A DNA stretch of 12,055 nucleotides from an uncultured Lachnospiraceae bacterium (GTDB lineage Bacteria; Bacillota; Clostridia; Lachnospirales; Lachnospiraceae). The stretch is taken from NCBI GenBank assembly GCA_902796375.1, contig CADBOW010000252.1, positions 1 through 12,055 of the forward strand. Direction: 5' to 3'. The notes below the pieces were generated by a model. The model saw only the letters and a list, made by a program, of their open reading frames with translations. It had not been told where the DNA came from and did no database searches. The translations under genes were made by a program, and so were the position numbers. Every line of letters starts with the position of its first letter. The stretch's first letter is position 1. Below, piece by piece: positions 4,848 through 12,055 of the stretch.

Positions 4848-7800
4848 ATGAACAGATTGAGAAGAAGGATCCTGTCCGGACTAATGGCAGGAGCTCTGGC
4901 ATTCAGTACCTTTATACTGCCGGGCAGCGGAACCGGCGTGGACCGGGTGGAGGCGGCCGGAATTCCCGTGCGGGAGAATATATCCTCTACTGCGGCAGAA
5001 GGAGAGATCATCATCGGAGTGGAGGGGCTGGATTCCACCTCTGCACAGGAGGAGATCATAGAGGAGATTAATGCTGTCCGGTTGGATGCCTGCACCAGAG
5101 GAGATGTTCCGGATCCGAGACAGTCTGCATCGGACCGTGCCCAGAACGGGATCCGGTATCTTCAGGAGAGCGATTACGTGGCGATCAAGCTGGGAGAAAA
5201 CTGCCAGAAGACCGCAGTCATCCGTGCGGCGGAAGGAGATGTTCTGTTTGACCATACCAGGCCGAATGGTAAAAGGTGCTTTTCTGTGGGAGATTACTTC
5301 GGCGTAAACTGCGCCGAGAATCTGGCATATGCCATCGAGTCCGGAGCGCAGATGGGAGGCTGGGTCGATGAAAAGAAGTACTGGATCGATCAGAACAGTG
5401 ATGAGGTGACCGGTCATTATACCAGCATGATCAACCCGAATTACAGATATGTGGGGATCGCGGCCTTTAATCCGACAAATGATACGGCACCTTATAACTG
5501 GGGCTGTACCTGCGGAGAGTTTGCCACATCGGATACGGAGATCCCGAAATCCTCCTATGCACCGGCTCAGTCGGCTACGGTGATCCAGAAGATGCCGGTA
5601 CTGATCTCATATGTATCGGAAATGAATATCAGCGGGGATTCGGTACTGTCTGTGAATTCCACGGCGAATGCAACGCTGCTGGTGGATGTATACTGCTCCG
5701 GTCTGGCGGGAAAGAATACCGTCAGGGACTGCCCGGTGTATGACGGGGTATCCTGGAGCAGCTCGGATGAAAGCATCCTTACCGTGACCTCGGCAGGAAA
5801 GGTCAGCGCAAAGAAGACTGGAACCGTGGAGCTTACGGCGACCATCGGCAGCGGGTCCGATGCGAAGAGCATCAGCCGCTCCATGCTGGTCATTCCCTCC
5901 GGTGTGACTGTAACGGGTGTGGAGGATCCGGAGATGGTCTATACAGAGTCATATACCACACCGGTGCTCAGCAAAACGGCGAAGGCCACTCTCAGCAACG
6001 GAGCCTCCGTAAATGTGGATGTGACATGGAACGACTATGATACATCTGAGCTTTATACCTTCTATACAAGCAATGAATTTGATGTGACGGGAACTGCCCT
6101 GGGGTATACGGTTACCCAGAAGGTGCATGTAAATCCCACGGATATAAAGAAGATCACTCCTCAGGAGAAATATGTCAATGAAACCACCGGAAAGACGGAT
6201 TACAGGGATATCGAGAAGCTTACGGTGGAAAGCGGTGAGAAACCGAAGAATATTTATATCGAGGTTCTGAACAAAAACAATTATTATTTCACACGCGACG
6301 TTGCATGGGATACAACCTATTATGTGGTATGGGATCAGGATTCCCTCAACCAGTATAAGAACCGGGAGGGCGGCGATTTCACCATCACCGGTATCTATTC
6401 CCAGAAGATCGACGGCGTGACAAAGACATATGATGTGGCTGTGGGTCTGCACGTGAATCCGGCCACCATCACCTCCGTGGAGGTGAAGGATGCAGAGGTA
6501 ACCACCTCCAGCGGAACGGCACCGGAGTATCCGAAGGCGAAGATCAGCTGGTCCAACGGGGACGTGACAGAGGAAGATATCACCTGGTCGGATACGGAAC
6601 CTACATCAACGGACCGGAAATATATGGCAAAGGACGGCGGGGACTATACCGTGACAGGAACCTATGGGACGAATACCTGTACGCTGACGGTCCATGTAAC
6701 GCCGGCGGTTCCATCGAAGGCGACAATCCCTCTGTCGGAGAGGACGAAAACGGTTGCCAGCGGAACACCGGCCACGCTTGTGAAAACTGCAACCGTGACC
6801 TGGTCCAACGGTGATACCACCATAGAAACCATTGACTGGGACGAACAGGAGAAGGCGGCGTATTCGAAGCTGGAAGGAAATGTCTATACCGTATATGGTA
6901 CCGCAGCGGGGAAGCAGGTCAGTGTGAAGGTTACGGTGCTTCCGGCCACCATCGATTCGGTGGAGGAGCCGGAGCAGATCGAAACCGTCCAGAAGGTTGC
7001 ACCTGTGCTTCCGGAGAAGGTACAGGTAAACTGGTCCAACGGGGATGTGACACAGGAGACCGTAAACTGGGAGAGTGTTCCGGCATCCAGCTATGCGAGT
7101 GCAAATACCAGCTTTTCAGTTACAGGTACCGTGCATGATTATTCCAGTGATCAGAAGCTTACGGAGGTTACGGTCCTTGTTCATGTGAACAGGAGAAGCC
7201 TGACGGGGATTTCCTGGAAGACCGGAAGCCCGAAGGGCGGCACTTCGTATTACAGCTATAAGAAATCGGATCTCACCGGAACTCTGATGGCGGCTTATGA
7301 TAACGGAGACAGGGAAGAGGTAGAGCTGACGGAGAATATGTTTACGGTATTCGATCCGGACAGTCAGCAGAGCTCACAGACAGTGACCATCACATATACC
7401 GATTCTGGCATCAGCCGTTCACTGAAGGTGAAAATGTATCTGATCCGGCGGAACGGGATCCTTATTCAGACAAAACCGGAGAAGCTGGAGTATATCGAAC
7501 AGCAGGATCTGGATGTGACGGGGATCGTTGTATATGAGAAGCTGGACAACGGAACACAGCGGGAGATCGCCGAAGCCGAATATGATGATCTGCAGTATTC
7601 GGGCTATCAGAAGAATCCCTCCACCTACGGTTCTCAGACCGTGAAGGTGACGCTGGGCGAATACTCGGATACATTTACCGTGTCTGTACGGAAGAAGAAG
7701 CTGGCAGGTATGAATATTTCCTATCAGCCCACACAGACCACATTTGTGCAGGGACAGCCATTTAACTATAGCGGTCTTAGAGTAAATGCGGTTTATGATA

Positions 7801-10262
7801 ACGGAGCGGAGACTCCTCTGACCGTTACGAAGGACATGCTCCGGATGAATCTGGAGCTTACGGAAGCGAATATACGGGCAGGAAATTTCGGGGATGAGGC
7901 CAATACGGCTTCCCTGGGAACCCACAGGGTTTCCGTCCTGTATTCCGAGAAGTATGATCTGGGAGGCGGACGGTCGGAGACGAATTATGCGGTTTCCTAT
8001 TATGAGATCGAAGTGATCCAAAAGGAGGTCCAGTCCATTGAGTTTGCAAAAGCACCTGCAAAGACCGAGTACCCGGAGGGAGATGTGACCTTCGACAACT
8101 TCAGTGATGCAGTGCTGCTGGTGCATAATAATAATGATTATGATGAGGAAGTGCCCATCACGAAGGCAGTGATCTCCGGCTTTGATATCGATGAGATCGG
8201 ACCGCAGACAGTAACAGTGGAATATGGCGGAAAGTCCATGACCTTCAATGCGGTGGTCCGTGCCAAGCAGATGATATCAGCCTATGCGGTGGCACCGACA
8301 CGCATCAGCTATCTGGTGGGAGAGAAGCTTCAGACCGCCGGCGGAAAGGCTGTGATCGGCTATGATAACGGTACCACGGAGCAGGTGGCATTTACCTCCG
8401 GCGATGCCCGTCTGGGAATTGCCTTTGAGGACGGTTCTTCATTGACAGATCCTCTGACTGTGGGAAAGAAGAAGCTGATCATTTCCTGGAACGGAACAGC
8501 GGTTCTTACGAAGGACGGAAAGGACATCGTGATCGATGTCATCAATAAGAGACTGACGGGACTTGCATGGAAGACCGGAAGTCCCACGAAAAATGTATCC
8601 TATTACACGTATAAGAAGGAGGACCTGGCCGGAACCGTAGTGGCATCCTACGATAACGGGGATACGGACGAGGTACTTCTGACTGAGGATATGATCACCG
8701 TATTTGATGGGGACTGTACGGACAGCACCCAGACCGTTACCATCGCTTATTCCTATGCGGGGATGACCGTGACCATGGATACGGATATGAAGCTGATAAA
8801 ACGGAGCGGTATCCGGATCACACAGCTTCCGGATCAGACGGAGTATACCGAGGGCTCGGAGCTGGATCTGACAGGAATGCGTCTGGCATGGGTTCTGGAC
8901 AATCAGGAGAAGGTGGCCTTCACCGAAGAGGAAATGAAGAAGGTTACATGCTCCGGCTTTGTATCCAGACCGACGAAGGCCTCCGGCTTCGGTACACAGA
9001 AGATTACGGTCAAGGTGAAGGGAACGTCCTTTACCACTGCATTTTCGATCCAACTGAATCGGAAAAAGCTCTCCGGGATCCGGCTGATCAGCGGACCCTC
9101 TAAAACATCCTATGTGGAGGGACAGCCGCTGGAGACCGACGGACTGGAGGTAAAGGCCGTCTATGATAACGGCGATGAGGCAGTGATCCCTGTTACAGAG
9201 GATATGCTTCGGGAAGACCTGGAGGCGGACGATGATTCGGTTGATCCGGGGAAAGCGGCTTCCACGGAAGGCGTGGGAACTCATACCATTTTCGTATTCT
9301 ATACGGAAGGGGACTTCTGTGGCTGGGTTGATTATAATATAGAGGTGCTGAAGAAGACCGTCCGGTCCATCGAGTTTGTGACAAAGCCCTCGAAGACCAC
9401 CTATGTGGAGAGTGATCCGAATTTCGATCTTTTCGGAGGTATCACGATCCGGGCCAATTGCAATAACGGGTATTCGGAGGAGGTTCAGGTGACATCCTCC
9501 ATGATCAGCGGTTTCAATCTGAAGAAGGTGGGACAGCAGACCGTGACCGTTACCTACGGAGGAAAGAAGCTGACCTTCAAGGCGAAGGTACGGGCGAAGA
9601 AGATCAGGAAGCTGACGCTGACCGCCCCCACGAAGAAGAAATATACCGCCGGGCAGAAGCTGAATCTGAACGGGGCGAAGATCAATATCACATATGATAA
9701 CGGAACCGTGAAGAAGATCCCGGTGAAGCTCAGTAACAAAAATATCAAGGTGACCATGACTGGAGGCAGGATCGATCGCAGACTTTCCATCGGTACGAAG
9801 ACGCTGACGATCCGATACAAGGGGACCGTAGTGAAGACTGCAGCCGGAAAGAAGGTCACCATCAAGGTGACCAAGTCGAAGTATTCCAATGAATGGGTGA
9901 AGGGGATCTGGTTTAACAAGGCGGGAAATCAGACCTATCCCTACACATTGAAATGGAAGTCGAATTCCAAGGGGAAATGGGTTCAGGATACCGGTGGCTG
10001 GATGCCTAAGAAGAAATGGGTGAAGATCAACCATAAGTGGTACTATTTCAAGTCCAGCGGATACATGGCTGCCGGTGAATGGTTCAAGGGATACTGGTTT
10101 AACGCAAACGGTACACAGACCTACAAATACAAGGGCGCATGGAAGAAGTACGGCAAACGCTGGAAATATGAATGCAAAAACGGCTGGTACGCAAAGAGTG
10201 CGACCTATAAGATCGACGGAAAGAAATACAGATTTGATTCCAGGGGCTTCCTGGTGGAATAG
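4848..10262 (+). CDS. Giant secreted CAP-domain protein with Ig-like stalk and wall-binding repeats
   Basis: This 1804-residue surface protein starts at an ATG eight bases after AGGAGG. Residues 1-36 are a signal peptide (Arg-rich start, hydrophobic core, cleavage near VEA-AG). Residues ~70-225 form a CAP/SCP domain with FDHTRPNG (His136), AENLAYA (Glu157), a WVDEKKYW helix (Glu175) and GHYTSMINPNYRYVGIA (His190), matching the usual His/Glu tetrad. Residues ~259-350 are a BIG_2 domain (VSWSSSDESILTVTSAGKV). Five Big_4-like domains follow (~350-785), several with WSNGD and VTGT motifs. Next comes a five-domain Big_3-like block repeated in tandem (785-1235 and 1236-1677), many domains with YDNG. 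Two wall-binding repeats, 1682-1743 and 1744-1804, close the protein. No LPXTG sorting signal is present, so it is probably held non-covalently to wall polymers, displaying the CAP domain on a long stalk. CAP function in bacteria is poorly known. No strong promoter is seen in the leader. Confidence 0.92.
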   Translation: MNRLRRRILSGLMAGALAFSTFILPGSGTGVDRVEAAGIPVRENISSTAAEGEIIIGVEGLDSTSAQEEIIEEINAVRLDACTRGDVPDPRQSASDRAQNGIRYLQESDYVAIKLGENCQKTAVIRAAEGDVLFDHTRPNGKRCFSVGDYFGVNCAENLAYAIESGAQMGGWVDEKKYWIDQNSDEVTGHYTSMINPNYRYVGIAAFNPTNDTAPYNWGCTCGEFATSDTEIPKSSYAPAQSATVIQKMPVLISYVSEMNISGDSVLSVNSTANATLLVDVYCSGLAGKNTVRDCPVYDGVSWSSSDESILTVTSAGKVSAKKTGTVELTATIGSGSDAKSISRSMLVIPSGVTVTGVEDPEMVYTESYTTPVLSKTAKATLSNGASVNVDVTWNDYDTSELYTFYTSNEFDVTGTALGYTVTQKVHVNPTDIKKITPQEKYVNETTGKTDYRDIEKLTVESGEKPKNIYIEVLNKNNYYFTRDVAWDTTYYVVWDQDSLNQYKNREGGDFTITGIYSQKIDGVTKTYDVAVGLHVNPATITSVEVKDAEVTTSSGTAPEYPKAKISWSNGDVTEEDITWSDTEPTSTDRKYMAKDGGDYTVTGTYGTNTCTLTVHVTPAVPSKATIPLSERTKTVASGTPATLVKTATVTWSNGDTTIETIDWDEQEKAAYSKLEGNVYTVYGTAAGKQVSVKVTVLPATIDSVEEPEQIETVQKVAPVLPEKVQVNWSNGDVTQETVNWESVPASSYASANTSFSVTGTVHDYSSDQKLTEVTVLVHVNRRSLTGISWKTGSPKGGTSYYSYKKSDLTGTLMAAYDNGDREEVELTENMFTVFDPDSQQSSQTVTITYTDSGISRSLKVKMYLIRRNGILIQTKPEKLEYIEQQDLDVTGIVVYEKLDNGTQREIAEAEYDDLQYSGYQKNPSTYGSQTVKVTLGEYSDTFTVSVRKKKLAGMNISYQPTQTTFVQGQPFNYSGLRVNAVYDNGAETPLTVTKDMLRMNLELTEANIRAGNFGDEANTASLGTHRVSVLYSEKYDLGGGRSETNYAVSYYEIEVIQKEVQSIEFAKAPAKTEYPEGDVTFDNFSDAVLLVHNNNDYDEEVPITKAVISGFDIDEIGPQTVTVEYGGKSMTFNAVVRAKQMISAYAVAPTRISYLVGEKLQTAGGKAVIGYDNGTTEQVAFTSGDARLGIAFEDGSSLTDPLTVGKKKLIISWNGTAVLTKDGKDIVIDVINKRLTGLAWKTGSPTKNVSYYTYKKEDLAGTVVASYDNGDTDEVLLTEDMITVFDGDCTDSTQTVTIAYSYAGMTVTMDTDMKLIKRSGIRITQLPDQTEYTEGSELDLTGMRLAWVLDNQEKVAFTEEEMKKVTCSGFVSRPTKASGFGTQKITVKVKGTSFTTAFSIQLNRKKLSGIRLISGPSKTSYVEGQPLETDGLEVKAVYDNGDEAVIPVTEDMLREDLEADDDSVDPGKAASTEGVGTHTIFVFYTEGDFCGWVDYNIEVLKKTVRSIEFVTKPSKTTYVESDPNFDLFGGITIRANCNNGYSEEVQVTSSMISGFNLKKVGQQTVTVTYGGKKLTFKAKVRAKKIRKLTLTAPTKKKYTAGQKLNLNGAKINITYDNGTVKKIPVKLSNKNIKVTMTGGRIDRRLSIGTKTLTIRYKGTVVKTAAGKKVTIKVTKSKYSNEWVKGIWFNKAGNQTYPYTLKWKSNSKGKWVQDTGGWMPKKKWVKINHKWYYFKSSGYMAAGEWFKGYWFNANGTQTYKYKGAWKKYGKRWKYECKNGWYAKSATYKIDGKKYRFDSRGFLVE
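7200..8552 (+). repeat. Five-domain Ig block, copy 1
   Basis: This encodes residues 785-1235 of the giant protein: five Big_3-like units beginning near residues 785, 871, 955, 1064 and 1146. Unit order and boundary motifs (LTGISWKTGSP, RRNGI, KKKLAG, VQSIEF) recur in copy 2 exactly 1353 bp (451 codons) later. Confidence 0.85.
8553..9878 (+). repeat. Five-domain Ig block, copy 2
   Basis: This encodes residues 1236-~1677. The same five units recur in the same order with boundary motifs LTGLAWKTGSP, KRSGI, RKKLSG, VRSIEF. In the first 65 residues about 42 are identical to copy 1 by eye; later units are more diverged. The last unit is strikingly Lys-rich compared with its partner in copy 1. Confidence 0.85.
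9891..10259 (+). repeat. Two wall-binding repeats (choline-binding-like)
   Basis: Copies at 9891-10076 (residues 1682-1743) and 10077-10259 (1744-1804) share the pattern EW-x-KG-x-WFN-x-x-G-x-QTY-x-Y, then W at three or four positions, GW, K-x-DG/NHK-x-Y-x-F and a closing G. This aromatic and glycine spacing is that of CW-binding (PF01473-like) repeats, which dock proteins to wall teichoic acids or choline. Confidence 0.8.
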
Positions 10263-10277
10263 AAGGCCTGCTTTCAG

Positions 10278-10303
10278 GGACTTTCCAACGGACTTTCCGT
10301 CCG
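10278..10303 (+). other. Short direct repeat and hairpin after the giant gene
   Basis: GGACTTTCC occurs at 10278-10286 and 10290-10298, and CGGAC-TTTCC-GTCCG (10289-10303) is a perfect 5-bp stem. No T-run follows until TTTTT at 10323-10327, so this is at best a weak terminator for the upstream gene. Nothing else but the ireB promoter is seen in the 132-bp gap. Confidence 0.35.
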
Positions 10304-10317
10304 GTCGGTCAGGTGAC

Positions 10318-10346
10318 TTGCATTTTTCGCGGGATTATATTACAAT
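10318..10346 (+). promoter_or_regulatory. Probable sigma-A promoter of ireB
   Basis: TTGCAT (10318-10323) and TACAAT (10341-10346) are separated by 17 bases. The -10 box is one mismatch from consensus; the -35 box matches only in TTG. A start near 10353 would give a leader of about 40 bases before the ireB ATG. Confidence 0.55.
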
Positions 10347-10394
10347 TTAACCGGGTGTGCAATTTCACGTCAGTTATATCAGGGAAGGAACATC

Positions 10395-10658
10395 ATGAGA
10401 AGAGAAATGAACCACACACAGGATATGGATTTGATCAGGGAGTCGTCACTGGAGGTTCCGGATATTCTGGAGCAGGTATATGCGGCGCTGTCCGAGAAGG
10501 GTTACAATCCGGTGAATCAGATCGTAGGGTATATCATGAGCGGTGATCCTACATATATCACCAGTCATCGAAATGCCAGAAGCCTGATCATGAAGGCGGA
10601 GCGAGATGAGATCATAGAGGTCCTGATGGAGAATTATATCGAAACCCGTTTGAAGTAA
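10395..10658 (+). CDS. ireB: IreB family regulatory phosphoprotein (UPF0297/DUF965)
   Basis: An 87-residue cytoplasmic protein with the family's almost invariant core, YAALSEKGYNPVNQIVGYIMSGDPTYITSHRNARSLI, and a charged C-terminal helix with ERDEIIEVLMENYI. IreB is a substrate of the PASTA-domain Ser/Thr kinase IreK in Enterococcus and negatively affects cephalosporin resistance there. In Clostridia its target is not established. The ATG at 10395 is favoured by GGAAGGA five bases upstream. An alternative ATG at 10407 would give the more usual N-terminus MNHTQDMD but has no good ribosome binding site. The gene has its own promoter and is followed by a strong hairpin and then ruvX, a pairing conserved across Firmicutes. 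Confidence 0.93.
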   Translation: MRREMNHTQDMDLIRESSLEVPDILEQVYAALSEKGYNPVNQIVGYIMSGDPTYITSHRNARSLIMKAERDEIIEVLMENYIETRLK

Positions 10659-10666
10659 GACGAATG

Positions 10667-10692
10667 AGAGAATACCGCTTGCGGTATTCTCT
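10667..10692 (+). terminator. Strong hairpin between ireB and ruvX, possible terminator or attenuator
   Basis: AGAGAATACCGC and GCGGTATTCTCT are perfect inverse complements (12 bp) around a TT centre; in RNA the loop would open to about six bases. It begins eight bases after the ireB stop. The following TGTTGTGG is only mildly T-rich, so termination may be partial, or the hairpin may stabilise the ireB 3' end while ruvX is read through. Confidence 0.6.
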
Positions 10693-10763
10693 TGTTGTGG
10701 TTGAAAGAAGTCGCCGCTTCGGAACCTTCGGACCGGAGGGCGTTGTTACAGAAGGAGAACAGA

Positions 10764-11183
10764 ATGCGGATCATGGGATTGGATTATGGAACGAAGACCG
10801 TGGGCGTGGCCATCTCGGATGCGCTGCTGCTGACGGCGCAGCCCTATGAGACCATTACCAGGGAACGTCCGGCCCAGCTTCGGAAGACGGTTCAGAGGCT
10901 GGAGGCCATCATCGCAGAAGAAGAGATCGGAGAGATCGTTCTCGGGTTTCCGAAGAATATGAACAATACAGAGGGGGAGAGAGCCTCCGCCACGAAGGAG
11001 TTTCAGGAAATGCTGGAACGCCGGACACTGCTTCCGGTACATTTACAGGATGAACGTCTGACGACAGTGGAGGCGGACCGGATCCTGGAGGAGACCGGGG
11101 TGGCTCATTCCGCCCGAAAGGAACATATCGACAAAATGGCTGCTGCCATTATTTTGCAGGCATATCTGGATGCACGCGTATAG
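10764..11183 (+). CDS. ruvX: RuvX/YqgF family Holliday junction resolvase, pre-16S rRNA nuclease
   Basis: A 139-residue RNase H-fold nuclease. Visible motifs are MGLDYGTKTVGVAISD with the first catalytic Asp, IVLGFPKNMNNTEG, VHLQDERLTTVEAD with the acidic second site, and HIDKMAAAIILQAYL with the last catalytic Asp. Members act in Holliday junction resolution and/or 5' maturation of 16S rRNA. The frame is open upstream to 10692, but the leading residues are unlike the family; the ATG at 10764, seven bases after AAGGAG, gives the canonical MRIMGLDYG start. The 105-bp gap to ireB holds the hairpin and no obvious second promoter. The stop TAG overlaps the RNase J ribosome binding site. Confidence 0.93.
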   Translation: MRIMGLDYGTKTVGVAISDALLLTAQPYETITRERPAQLRKTVQRLEAIIAEEEIGEIVLGFPKNMNNTEGERASATKEFQEMLERRTLLPVHLQDERLTTVEADRILEETGVAHSARKEHIDKMAAAIILQAYLDARV

Positions 11184-11187
11184 GAGG
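11182..11187 (+). promoter_or_regulatory. Ribosome binding site that fixes the RNase J start at TTG
   Basis: AGGAGG at 11182-11187, overlapping the ruvX stop, lies five bases before TTG 11193-11195. The next in-frame ATG (11208) is 20 bases away, too far for this site, so the TTG is the better start. Confidence 0.75.
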
Positions 11188-11192
11188 CTGCT

Positions 11193-12055
11193 TTGGCTGA
11201 GAGACAGATGCCGGTGAAGATCATTCCGCTGGGAGGACTGGAACAGATCGGAATGAATATCACGGCGATTGAATATAATGATACCATCATCGTTGTTGAC
11301 TGCGGGTTATCTTTCCCGGACGATGATATGCTGGGGATCGATCTGGTCATACCGGACGTTTCCTATCTGATTGAGAATAAGGACCGGGTGAAGGGGCTTG
11401 TGATCACCCATGGTCATGAGGATCATATCGGTTCCATCCCGTATATCGAGAAGCAGCTGAGGATGCCGATCTATGCGACGAAGCTGACTATGGGGCTGAT
11501 CGAGTACAAGCTGGAAGAGCACGGCATTTTAAATGATGTGGAGCGGAAGGTGGTCAGCTACGGGGACACTGTGAAATTCGGGCCCATCCGGGTGGAGTTT
11601 ATCCGTACGAACCATTCCATAGCCGATTCGGCTGCACTGGCGATCTTTACCCCGGTGGGAACTATCGTACATACGGGAGATTTCAAGGTGGATTATACTC
11701 CGGTCTTCGGAGGCGTGATCGACCTGCAGCGGTTTGCCGAGCTGGGAAAGCAGGGCGTGCTGGCTCTGATGGCGGATTCCACAAATGCCACGAGGGAGGG
11801 CTTCACACCTTCGGAACGTACGGTGGGAAAGACCTTTGACCATCTGTTTGACGATAATGCCAATCACCGGCTGATCATAGCTACATTTGCGTCCAATGTG
11901 GACCGTGTACAGCAGATCATCAATTCGGCATGTAAATACAAGCGCAAGGTGATCGTGCAGGGACGGAGCATGGAGAACGTGATCTCCATTGCATCCGAAC
12001 TGGGTTATATCTCAATTCCGGAGAATACCATGATCGAGATCGATGAGGCTAAGAA
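11193..12055 (+). CDS. rnj: Ribonuclease J, N-terminal part (runs off the window)
   Basis: The frame from TTG 11193 is open to the window end, giving about 287 residues of a protein usually near 555. It is a metallo-beta-lactamase/beta-CASP ribonuclease: KIIPLGGLEQIGMN near the N-terminus, the metal-binding ITHGHEDHIG with His73, His75, Asp77 and His78, NHSIADS, VHTGDFKVD, and ADSTNATREGFTPSE leading into the beta-CASP domain. RNase J is the main 5'-3' exonuclease and an endonuclease in mRNA turnover and rRNA processing in Gram-positive bacteria. The metal-ligand numbering is one off that of Bacillus subtilis RNase J1, supporting the chosen start. The paralogue (J1 or J2) cannot be fixed, but all metal ligands seen are present, as in an active J1-type enzyme. 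It is likely co-transcribed with ruvX, with a 9-bp gap. Confidence 0.95.
   Translation, partial: MAERQMPVKIIPLGGLEQIGMNITAIEYNDTIIVVDCGLSFPDDDMLGIDLVIPDVSYLIENKDRVKGLVITHGHEDHIGSIPYIEKQLRMPIYATKLTMGLIEYKLEEHGILNDVERKVVSYGDTVKFGPIRVEFIRTNHSIADSAALAIFTPVGTIVHTGDFKVDYTPVFGGVIDLQRFAELGKQGVLALMADSTNATREGFTPSERTVGKTFDHLFDDNANHRLIIATFASNVDRVQQIINSACKYKRKVIVQGRSMENVISIASELGYISIPENTMIEIDEAK

Noticed and set aside
8439..10034. 531-codon - strand ORF inside the giant gene
   Set aside because: It is the antisense shadow of a long Ig-repeat coding region with regular codon bias; no ribosome binding site or domain is visible.
10692..10763. N-terminal extension of RuvX beginning at 10692
   Set aside because: The extra residues are unlike the family, the ATG at 10764 has a good ribosome binding site, and the extension overlaps the hairpin flank.

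Overview
The window looks like a chromosomal segment of a Gram-positive anaerobe of the Clostridia, most likely Lachnospiraceae. The evidence is the ireB-ruvX-RNase J run at the right end, strong AGGAGG-type ribosome binding sites, and a giant secreted CAP/Ig-like protein with choline-binding-like C-terminal repeats. Base composition is moderately GC-rich with many CGG and CCG codons. The genus cannot be fixed from the sequence alone.

Region 1 (1-3469, + strand) is the end of an operon that probably makes or modifies a cell-surface glycan. It holds the last codons of an unknown upstream gene, a class II aldolase-type sugar-phosphate lyase, a small GDPD-like phosphodiesterase, and a polytopic GT-C-like glycosyltransferase. 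An apparently unreported 52-codon acidic hexapeptide-repeat ORF follows. Its ATG overlaps the glycosyltransferase stop (ATGA), and it is built from an array of 18-bp units.

Region 2 (3463-4847) holds a GT87/DUF2029-type membrane glycosyltransferase on the - strand. It converges tail to tail on the first operon, with the two stop codons sharing a TTAA, and has its own near-consensus sigma-A promoter at 4648-4676. The intergenic DNA beyond it carries two overlapping small hairpins and what looks like the last residues of a lost GGDEF (diguanylate cyclase) gene.

Region 3 (4848-10262, + strand) is one 1804-residue secreted protein: signal peptide, CAP domain, BIG_2 domain, five Big_4-like Ig domains, a 451-residue five-domain block present twice in tandem, and two ~61-residue wall-binding repeats.

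Region 4 (10263-12055, + strand) is core housekeeping: a promoter, ireB (substrate of the PASTA kinase), a strong hairpin, ruvX (start moved to 10764), and the first ~287 codons of RNase J, which most likely starts at a TTG. Regions 1-3 all point to envelope and surface functions. Region 4 is conserved backbone and probably marks the edge of the variable segment.
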